Part shown: piece after piece, positions 1 to 6,136 of the stretch
Layout of the letters: every line of letters begins with the position of its first letter
Position numbering within the stretch: the stretch's first letter is position 1
NCBI GenBank assembly: GCA_002335845.1
Contig: DDCV01000105.1
Location: 1-10,449, forward strand
DNA length: 10,449 nucleotides
Direction of reading: 5' to 3'
Origin: Rickettsiales bacterium UBA1997
Lineage (GTDB): Bacteria > Pseudomonadota > Alphaproteobacteria > Rickettsiales > UBA1997
Translations under genes and position numbers: made by a program
The notes under the pieces: generated by a model
What the model saw: only the letters and a program-made list of their open reading frames with translations
The model's database searches: none
What the model was told of the DNA's origin: nothing

Positions 1-50
1 TTAAAATTTAATCGAATCTTAATAAGACATTTTTGACAAAGATTCTGAAA

Positions 51-955
51 TTAGTGAATAATTGGAATATTATATTTCTGAGATAAATATTTTTCTACGG
101 CTTCTCTTTCTGAATTTTTTAATAATCGATTAAATATTATTATCTCAGAAATTTGACCATTATAATAATTTTGACAATTTTGACCAGTACCAAAAGCGGC
201 ACCAATAACAAAAAAATCATTTATTAGATTTATTGAATTAACGCTCGTTCGTGCGCTTGACGATTGCAGTACGCCGTCTACATATAAATTATAATTACTT
301 TCCGAAGTAGCATCGCTCCAAGCCCATGTTGAGATAAAAGGCTGATCATTAAACATCTCATTATACAAGACTGATGCGCCAGCAAATCTAAAGACAGCTT
401 CCTGAGCACCTCCTTGATTTATATCTATCCATAATTTTGAATAAGCTGTAGGATTATTATTTCCAAACCACATCGCGTAAGAATATAAAGATTTTGATCT
501 AGTTTTTCCTATAATAAAAATTGTTGCGGGGCTTGATCCCTGAATATTTGGCGTCTCCTCGCCCACAAAACACTCATTAGAGCCGTTAAAGTCAATGCAG
601 GGCAAGCCATTAAGCAATTCTCAGCATAATCTGGAAGATTACCTGTGCCAAAATTATTTTTTTCAAGGTTTAGTTTCTTAACTTTTGTAGGATTTATATC
701 TCTCCACACACTTAAATCTTGACCGTCACTTAAATTATCTTGATAAAAACTTTTAGATGACGTTGTTTCGTACCAAGTTTCTAAATTTGATATTGAAGAA
801 ACAACTGAATTATTAGTAAGAGATGCGGCGCTGACTATTTTAATTTTTTTATAAACACTTGCTCCTTTTACGGCTCCAGTAACGAGCAATCCTATTATCA
901 AAATTACTATTGAAAGCTCGATTAAGGAGAAAGCTTTTTGAAAATTTCTTTTCAT
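51..955 (-). pseudogene. Prepilin-like protein with LamG/concanavalin-type domain, frameshifted
   Basis: The start at 955 gives a short basic leader and then AFSLIELSI, a prepilin peptidase/N-methylation motif (cleavage A8|F9, mature Glu5 = E13), followed by a hydrophobic helix to about residue 29. A conserved SVWRD segment follows. This frame runs off into unrelated residues and stops at 509. The rest lies in another frame (617 to 51): NGLPCIDFNGSN, a LamG/concanavalin-like beta domain with LYVDGVLQ, and the family-like ending YLSQKYNIPIIH. Adding one base to the AA run near 610-611 joins both parts into a protein of about 301 residues, parallel to the paralog at 4980-5902. Known for the family: such proteins are exported, inserted in the inner membrane and cleaved by a PilD-type peptidase. 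Binding by the LamG domain is inference. The break could be decay, phase variation or a sequencing error. No Shine-Dalgarno is seen before the ATG. Confidence 0.8.
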
Positions 956-1061
956 TGGGTTTGTGTTTTTGCAGTTAAGATGAGTTGCATATTTCCATTT
1001 TTAAAAAATTAAAATATAATTATCCATTGCAATATCCAGCTAATACTATTTCTAAAAATTA

Positions 1062-1079
1062 AATTCTCTCTTGAGAATT
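1062..1079. repeat. Short perfect inverted repeat upstream of LamG prepilin 1
   Basis: AATTCTC-TCTT-GAGAATT is a perfect 7-bp-arm dyad about 115 bases upstream of the prepilin start at 955 and 80 bases before the DUF2256 start at 1160. A similar dyad lies at a similar distance upstream of the second LamG prepilin. It has no adjoining T run on either strand, so an operator or leader hairpin is more likely than an intrinsic terminator. Confidence 0.4.
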
Positions 1080-1096
1080 AAAACCACCAATTTTAG

Positions 1097-1125
1097 TTGT
1101 GTCAAGGTCTTTTAAAGACTGTAAT
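1097..1125 (+). promoter_or_regulatory. Candidate promoter for the DUF2256 gene
   Basis: TTGTGT (1097-1102) and TGTAAT (1120-1125) are separated by 17 bases, a sigma70-like arrangement with a good -10 and a weak -35. The spacer contains the near-palindrome GTCTTTTAAAGAC. Transcription would start near 1132, followed by an AAGG ribosome-binding site at 1147-1150 and the ATG at 1160. In AT-rich DNA such matches are easy to find, so this is tentative. Confidence 0.3.
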
Positions 1126-1159
1126 TAATATAAAAATCAAAGCATTAAGGTCAATCTAG

Positions 1160-1306
1160 ATGCACAAAAAATTAAAACTCCCAGAGAAAATTTGCCCTAT
1201 ATGCAATTTAGCTTTTAGTTGGCGCAAAAAATGGATAAAAAACTGGAGTGAAGTTAAATATTGCTCTAAGAAATGTGCCAAAAATTCAAAGCAAGAAAAA
1301 ATATAA
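1160..1306 (+). CDS. DUF2256 family small zinc-ribbon protein
   Basis: This 48-residue protein opens MHKKLKLPEKICPIC and contains a WRKKW motif, then VKYCSKKCAK. The order LPxK-CPxC-(10 residues)-W-V-YC-x3-C is the signature of the DUF2256 family. Cys12, Cys15, Cys35 and Cys39 probably bind one zinc ion as a treble-clef or ribbon knuckle. The biochemical role is unknown. The family is commonly encoded beside photolyase/cryptochrome genes in proteobacteria, and here PhrB lies 460 bases downstream on the same strand. An AAGG ribosome-binding site sits nine bases before the ATG. The last 41 bases overlap, tail to tail, the end of the DUF3429 gene on the other strand. Confidence 0.88.
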   Translation: MHKKLKLPEKICPICNLAFSWRKKWIKNWSEVKYCSKKCAKNSKQEKI

Positions 1307-1697
1307 TAATTAAGCTAATTCTTAATCTCAAATTAAAAAACCATTTCTTAATTACCAAATTTCTATAAGAAACAAAATCGATAATTAAGCTAGATATATA
1401 CCCCGCCATCATAAATACCAAAGCTAATTTGAGATTTATCAGCAAGCAAATCCAAGCTATAATAGCCATTACATTGCTTAATATCAAAAGCCTGTTACTT
1501 ATTTTATCCTGTAAAATAGCATAAGAAAAATGCATTCCCGAAATAAAGCTTAGAATAATAGCGGCGTAAGATATAAGAATTATAGATATATCTATTGTAA
1601 AAAATTTGTCAGCATCAAAAAAGATAAGATATGTTGATAATATAAATGGCAGACTTCCAGAATAAGTTAATATTTTGGCTAAATATTCTTTTTTCAT
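1266..1697 (-). CDS. DUF3429 family integral membrane protein
   Basis: This 143-residue, strongly hydrophobic protein has about five predicted membrane segments (roughly residues 9-26, 36-53, 68-87, 90-107 and 126-140). The segment YAAIILSFISGMHFSYA (44-60) and the late WFFNLRLRISL (119-129) match the DUF3429 pattern (TMEM69-like, with an ILSFxxGxHW/F core and a terminal LRxRL motif). Function is unknown; the family is often found near photolyase and other light-stress genes. An AGGA ribosome-binding site precedes the ATG at a normal distance. The gene starts divergently from phrB across a 71-base gap that holds an inverted repeat. It ends inside the DUF2256 gene in convergent orientation. 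It encodes no cysteine-rich or catalytic motif that would suggest an enzyme. Confidence 0.85.
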   Translation of the reverse strand: MKKEYLAKILTYSGSLPFILSTYLIFFDADKFFTIDISIILISYAAIILSFISGMHFSYAILQDKISNRLLILSNVMAIIAWICLLINLKLALVFMMAGYISSLIIDFVSYRNLVIKKWFFNLRLRISLIIIFFLALNFWHIS

Positions 1698-1705
1698 ATT
1701 TTTCC

Positions 1706-1733
1706 TAAGGTTAAATTAATATATTTAGCCTTA
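1706..1733. promoter_or_regulatory. 28-bp inverted repeat between divergent DUF3429 and phrB genes
   Basis: Arms TAAGGTTAAAT (1706-1716) and ATTTAGCCTTA (1723-1733) are complementary over 11 positions with one G:T mismatch, around the spacer TAATAT. The left arm starts 9 bases upstream of the DUF3429 start codon and also supplies its AGGA ribosome-binding site, so a bound protein or RNA fold here could block DUF3429 translation as well as transcription. The position in a divergent intergenic region suits a shared operator. Regulator identity is unknown. Confidence 0.4.
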
Positions 1734-1768
1734 TTAAGTAAAATTTTATAAAAAATAAACAAAAATCA

Positions 1769-3289
1769 GTGAGTTCAATAATAGCTATATTAGGAGATCA
1801 ATTAAATCACAATATATCTTCTCTAAAAAATTGTGACAAAGACAAGGATATAATCTTAATGTGCGAAATATTTGAAGAATGCACGGAGCCGAAGCATCAT
1901 AAAAAGAAAATAGCATTTATCTTATCATGCATGCGTCACTTTGCTTGCGAGCTACAAAAATCAGGGTTTAATGTTTCTTATGTCAAGCTTGATGACTCTC
2001 AAAATAGTCATTCATTTAAGTCGGAAATATTGCGCTTTTCGCAGAAGCTGCAGATCAATAAAGTAAAAATAACTCATCCCGGCGAATATAGAGTTTTGCA
2101 ATCCCTAAACTCTTTAAAAGAAGAAAATATTGATCTACAAATATTAGAAGATGATCGCTTTTTATGCTCAAAAGATGAATTTCAAAATTTTGCCAAAAGC
2201 AAAAAATCTCTTTTAATGGAATCTTTTTACCGCACAATGCGAGTAAAATATAATATTCTAATGGATCATAACAAGCCAATTGGCGGGAGATGGAATTATG
2301 ATGCGGAAAATAGAAAGCCCCCAAAAAATGGTCTAAAAATTCCAGATCATTATCAAAGCCCGCCAGATGAAATAACAAAATCAGTTATAGATTTGGTTAA
2401 TAAAAAATTCTTTGATCATTTTGGCGATATAGAGCCATTTTATTTTGCCATTAATAGAAGCCAAGCAATTCAATCTTTTAAACAATTTATCAATGATAGG
2501 TTAGAGAATTTTGGCACTTATCAAGATGCAATGATTCAAGATGAGGATTTTATGTTTCACTCTCATCTTGGGTTTTATCTCAATAATGGCCTATTAGAGC
2601 CTCTGGAGGTAATTAAATCAGTGGAAGAAGAATATAAAAAAGACCGAATCAGCATCAATGCTGCCGAAGGATTTATTAGGCAAGTTTTAGGTTGGAGAGA
2701 ATATGTGAGGGGAGTTTATTGGCTTAAAATGCCTGAATATAAAGAGTTAAATTTCTTTGGCGCAAAAAATAAACTGCCCGAATTCTATTGGAGTGGTAAC
2801 ACAAAAATGAATTGCGTCAAACAATGCGTCAGAAGCACCAAACACAATTCTTATGCTCATCATATTCAAAGATTGATGGTTTTAGGAAATTTTGCCCTAA
2901 TTGCTGGCCTTGATCCCAAGGCGGTTAATGAGTGGTATTTAATTGTCTATGCCGATGCTTATGAATGGGTGGAGCTACCTAATGTTTCGGGAATGGTTTT
3001 GTTTGCTGATGGCGGAATTTTGGCAACAAAACCATATGCAGCAAGCGGTTCATATATCAATAAAATGTCTAATTATTGCAAAAACTGCTCTTACTTGGTT
3101 AAAGAAAAAAACGGGGCTAATGCCTGTCCTTTCAACTATCTTTATTGGAATTTTTTAATAGAAAATAAGGCAGCTTTAAGTAAAAATCACAGGATGACTA
3201 TAATTTATCGAGTTTTAGAAAAATTTGATAAAGAAAAAATTAAAAATATTAAAAATGATTCACGAATATTTTTAGAATCCTTAATCTAG
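1769..3289 (+). CDS. phrB: Iron-sulfur (6-4) photolyase, PhrB / DPRP family
   Basis: This 506-residue protein is close to the 507 of Agrobacterium PhrB and colinear with it. The N-terminal DPRP alpha/beta antenna-binding domain opens IIAILGDQLN (4-13) and includes the MRHFA motif (55-59). The C-terminal helical FAD domain (about 260-470) contains RQVLGWREYVRG, YAHHIQRLM, NEWYLIVYADAYEWVELPN and ADGG. The four [4Fe-4S] ligands of this class are present as Cys349, Cys437, Cys440 and Cys453, and the catalytic His pair as His364/His365. Each is offset by one from PhrB numbering. By homology it repairs (6-4) pyrimidine photoproducts in DNA by light-driven electron transfer from FADH-. The start is GTG with no clear Shine-Dalgarno; homology begins at residue 4, so no other start fits better. 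It probably acts with the neighbouring DUF2256 gene in light-stress defence. Confidence 0.93.
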   Translation: MSSIIAILGDQLNHNISSLKNCDKDKDIILMCEIFEECTEPKHHKKKIAFILSCMRHFACELQKSGFNVSYVKLDDSQNSHSFKSEILRFSQKLQINKVKITHPGEYRVLQSLNSLKEENIDLQILEDDRFLCSKDEFQNFAKSKKSLLMESFYRTMRVKYNILMDHNKPIGGRWNYDAENRKPPKNGLKIPDHYQSPPDEITKSVIDLVNKKFFDHFGDIEPFYFAINRSQAIQSFKQFINDRLENFGTYQDAMIQDEDFMFHSHLGFYLNNGLLEPLEVIKSVEEEYKKDRISINAAEGFIRQVLGWREYVRGVYWLKMPEYKELNFFGAKNKLPEFYWSGNTKMNCVKQCVRSTKHNSYAHHIQRLMVLGNFALIAGLDPKAVNEWYLIVYADAYEWVELPNVSGMVLFADGGILATKPYAASGSYINKMSNYCKNCSYLVKEKNGANACPFNYLYWNFLIENKAALSKNHRMTIIYRVLEKFDKEKIKNIKNDSRIFLESLI

Positions 3290-3350
3290 CATAATGTAAC
3301 TTCTAAAGATAGTAATTGGCATAATATAAAGTTTATTGACGTATCTGGGT

Positions 3351-4973
3351 TTAAAGCATCTCACCAAGCTTTTTCTGCTTAAGAATTGCGCGCGCTTTAG
3401 CATATTTATCATCATGCCAAAATGGCAAACAGCCATTACAGCCTTTGCCACAACAGCCATCCATTCCTATTCTTGGAGTTTTGGGGCAAATTTTGCTATC
3501 GGCCACTTGCAGCGCAGTGAAATATTTGCTTCTCTTATCGTCATATTTTTGCTCTTTAATATCTCCAGATTCTAATTTGTGAGATAGATTGCGTGACTCA
3601 ACTTTAAGCTTTTCCGATTCAACATTAGGTTTTTCTTTGCGAATCAAGCTCAATTCAGGAAGTAGATTTTTTAAATCATCTTTAGCAATTAAATGAAACT
3701 CAGAAGCATTTATTCTTATTTGCGGCTTAACTCCGGCATGAATTTTTTCACTAACATTGCCACTTTTAGCGCAAGTAAATTTATAAATTCTAAGCAAAAT
3801 TGGTTGCCTTTGATGAGGTGATAAAAATTCTAAAACATCTCCGCTTACTAACATATTTTTAGCTTCAAAAATTAAGTCATCTCCTTGCCATTCGACAATG
3901 CGGCCTGCAAATTCATAAAAAGAAGTTGAACCAGTACTTTCATAATCATGAGCTAGATTTGTTAAGCGTCCATCATGAAATGCTAAAGTGTAGCCACGAT
4001 TAGCTACAGAATTAATTTCATCCATGTAATCATCGCTTGACCAGCTTTTAGGATCAGCTAAATAATCATCAATTGCTGCACGATAAACTCGAGCCACTGA
4101 TCCTGCATAAAATTCGGTTTTATTGCGTCCTTCGACCTTAAAAGAATCAATTCCTGCCTTAATATATTGATCTAATTTTGGCAATAAACATAAATCCTTA
4201 GAATTTAGAATATAAGAGCCGCTCACATCTTCTTCAAAAGGAAATAGTTGACCTGGACGAATTTCTTCTTCTAAGAAAAAATCAAACAGATCTTTATTAT
4301 CTTCATTTATTTCTATTTCATGCTCGGTATTATCTTTAAGCTTAATTTTAAGTTTATAACCCCAGCGACAAGAATGGGCGCAACTGCCTTGATTAGCACC
4401 TCTTTCTGCCATAAAGTTAGAAAGCAAGCAGCGCCCCGAATAAGTCATACACATTGAGCCATGAACAAATGTTTCAATCTTAATATCTGGACATTGTTTA
4501 CGAATTTCAGCCAATTCTTGGTAAGAAACTTCACGCGCCATTACCACCAAAGCCGCACCTTGCTTTTGCCAAAAATCAACCGTTAGCCAAGAGCAGACAT
4601 TGGCCTGAGTTGAAACATGTAATTCTATATCAGGAGCATGTTGTCGACAAAATTGAAAAACTCCAGGATCAGAAACAATAAGGCCGTCGGGCTTAATTTT
4701 TTTAGCTGTTTCTAAAAATTCAGGCAGTTTTTCAATGTCTTTATTATGAGAAAATAGATTAAGAGTTAGATAGACTTTTTTATCATGTTTATGAGCATAT
4801 TTGACGCCCTCAATCACATCTTCTAAGGTAAAAGATGATTTTGTGCGTAGCGACATATCAGGAGTTCCTAGATAAACCGCATCAGCTCCATAAAGAATTG
4901 CGGTTTTAAGTCTGACTAAATTACCAGCTGGCAATAAAAGCTCTGGTTTTTTTAAAATTTGTTGTTTGATCAT
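3351..4973 (-). CDS. trhP: U32 family protein, TrhP/YegQ-like, with Cys-rich C-terminal extension
   Basis: This 540-residue protein opens with ELLLPAG (11-17) and GADAVYLG (29-36), the TIM-barrel start of the U32 family. The core HGSMCMTYSGRCLLSNF (171-187) and GSCAHSCRWGY (196-206), with Cys175, Cys182, Cys198 and Cys202, resembles E. coli TrhP/YegQ, as do NSKDLCLL (257-264) and FKVEGRNKTEFY (278-289). U32 proteins such as UbiU, UbiV and TrhP use these cysteines for a 4Fe-4S cluster. TrhP works in prephenate-dependent 5-hydroxyuridine formation at tRNA position 34. The older peptidase label is unlikely to describe the role. Unlike E. coli TrhP (about 453 residues) it has a charged linker (446-484) with a VESEKLK/VESRNLS repeat and a tail GCCGKGCNGCLPFWHD (506-521). 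It starts 6 bases after the upstream LamG prepilin stop, so cotranscription is likely. The exact subfamily is less certain than the family. Confidence 0.85.
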   Translation of the reverse strand: MIKQQILKKPELLLPAGNLVRLKTAILYGADAVYLGTPDMSLRTKSSFTLEDVIEGVKYAHKHDKKVYLTLNLFSHNKDIEKLPEFLETAKKIKPDGLIVSDPGVFQFCRQHAPDIELHVSTQANVCSWLTVDFWQKQGAALVVMAREVSYQELAEIRKQCPDIKIETFVHGSMCMTYSGRCLLSNFMAERGANQGSCAHSCRWGYKLKIKLKDNTEHEIEINEDNKDLFDFFLEEEIRPGQLFPFEEDVSGSYILNSKDLCLLPKLDQYIKAGIDSFKVEGRNKTEFYAGSVARVYRAAIDDYLADPKSWSSDDYMDEINSVANRGYTLAFHDGRLTNLAHDYESTGSTSFYEFAGRIVEWQGDDLIFEAKNMLVSGDVLEFLSPHQRQPILLRIYKFTCAKSGNVSEKIHAGVKPQIRINASEFHLIAKDDLKNLLPELSLIRKEKPNVESEKLKVESRNLSHKLESGDIKEQKYDDKRSKYFTALQVADSKICPKTPRIGMDGCCGKGCNGCLPFWHDDKYAKARAILKQKKLGEML

Positions 4974-4979
4974 AATGTC

Positions 4980-5902
4980 TTAGTGAATAATTTTAATGTC
5001 CCATTTTTGACTTAAATAACCTTCAATTTTTTTGATCTCGTTTGTTTTTAAGGCTTTTTTAAATATAATAACTTCTCCAATATATCCCCTAAACCACTCT
5101 GCAATATATAGCCTTCCTCCCGCATTGTAAAAATCACTAGCTATATCGTTGGTTAAATCATCTCTTTTGGCAATTGTTTGACCTCTATATCTAAGAAATG
5201 AAGAATTTTTACTCTGACAGCGGTTACTATATAAGGATTTCCTGGGTAATCTACAGGATTTCCATAAGCATTGATTTGAAACTTACTTTCGACCGAGTGA
5301 CTGCCAGAGCTGATGGGGGCCAAATTGAAGGTCATATTTGCCGTTGGTCTAAATGAAGTTAGAAATAAAGTAGGGCCGTGCAACCAACTAACAACTTGAC
5401 CGTTGCTATTATTGTTTGAATTATCAGTTGGTTGTGCCACCAAAAATATTGTTATGCCTTGGGGATGCATCATATCTTTCAAGTTCAATGAACCCCCTAT
5501 CAATCTATGAGAAGAACCGTTGCTCCCAGCAAAGTTAACTGCTGGCAAATTATTAATAGCTTTTCGCTTGTAAAAAGGCCTACTTCCTACCGTAGCATGA
5601 GATACACTCACGCTTACGCCTTCATTTTTGGGCTTGGTATCTCTCCATATACTAATTCTAGAACCGTCCTCTAATTCATCTTGTAAAAAAGCATTTTCAT
5701 CTAATGCGTTTAGATGCGCTGTTATGCCGCCTATGTTTTTAACATGAAATAAAAGATCTCTATCTGCATTTTGCGCGGTCTGCAATATAACTTTTTGATA
5801 AAGTTGGGAGCCTTTTGTAATTCCCGCTATCAATAATCCAATTACTAAGATTGCAATGGAAAGCTCAATCAAAGAAAAGGCTTTTAAGTTCTTTTTTATC
5901 AT
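4980..5902 (-). pseudogene. Prepilin-like protein with LamG-type domain, paralog 2, frameshifted
   Basis: The ATG at 5902 gives MIKKNLKAFSLIELSIAIL, a prepilin motif with A8|F9 and E13, followed by a hydrophobic helix, an ISIWRD segment and NNLPAVNFAGSN, mirroring the paralog at 51-955. The starting frame reads to NPYIVTAVRVK and then ends at 5153. In the adjacent frame the sequence continues as NSSFLRYRGQ, then FRGYIGEVIIF and the ending YLSQKWDIKIIH, with the stop at 4980-4982. That ending matches the paralog's YLSQKYNIPIIH, so the two parts are one gene of about 307 residues. One extra A in the A5 run (T5 on the plus strand, 5206-5210) restores it. Export and prepilin-peptidase processing are expected by family; ligand binding by the LamG domain is inference. 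The break may be a sequencing indel, phase variation, tRNA or polymerase slippage, or decay. Confidence 0.82.
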
Positions 5903-6136
5903 GTTAAAGTACTGTTATGTTTTACCTTCGACGACTCTATTAGCTGGTATTAATAGTTGTTTTTTAGAACAATATTAGCGCCAACTATATAATTTCGATT
6001 CTAAATTCTTTTTCAAAGAATATATTTCTCTTTCCTACTAGAATTTAAATAAACTTAAAAAAGACTGAATATAAAAATAGACTTATGATACTTTAAATTC
6101 AGCTATTAACCATCTCATAAATTAAATTTTTTAACT
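5903..6136. other. 234-base intergenic region upstream of LamG prepilin 2
   Basis: No gene was found here on either strand. It holds the perfect dyad ATTCTTT-TTC-AAAGAAT (6005-6021), about 111 bases before the prepilin start at 5902, and the imperfect palindrome CTATTAGCTGGTATTAATAG (5937-5956). TATTAGCTGG also occurs upstream of prepilin 1, in the opposite orientation relative to its gene. A gap of this size in a leftward gene run could carry a promoter for prepilin 2 and the U32 gene. No convincing -35/-10 pair or T-tailed terminator hairpin was identified. Confidence 0.4.
6005..6021. repeat. Short perfect inverted repeat upstream of LamG prepilin 2
   Basis: ATTCTTT (6005-6011) and AAAGAAT (6015-6021) form a perfect 7-bp-arm hairpin with a three-base loop. 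It resembles the AATTCTC/GAGAATT dyad at 1062-1079 in sequence and in its distance to a prepilin start, which suggests a shared control site or a common leader structure. Confidence 0.35.

Noticed and set aside
1..50. Terminator after the first LamG prepilin
   Set aside because: GAATCT/AGATTC arms are only six bases with a 20-base loop and no GC-rich stem, too weak to call.
600..620. Programmed -1 frameshifting in the first LamG prepilin
   Set aside because: The TTA codon before the junction would have to re-pair on CTT, which is poor, and no slippery heptamer or strong downstream stem was seen. A simple indel explains it better.
2055..2378. Minus-strand open frame of 107 codons inside phrB
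   Set aside because: It lies entirely antisense to the photolyase, whose frame is supported by family motifs; the translated product resembles nothing.
2943..3158. Plus-strand open frame of 71 codons inside phrB
   Set aside because: It is an out-of-frame shadow over the conserved FAD-domain region that encodes ADGG and the Cys437/Cys440 segment.
3290..3350. Bidirectional terminator between the convergent phrB and U32 genes
   Set aside because: No stable hairpin with a T run was found. Only an imperfect direct repeat (GCATAATGTAA / GCATAATATAA) is visible.
3336..3575. Plus-strand open frame over the end of the U32 gene
   Set aside because: It is antisense to the Cys-rich U32 tail, with no ribosome-binding site or recognisable product.
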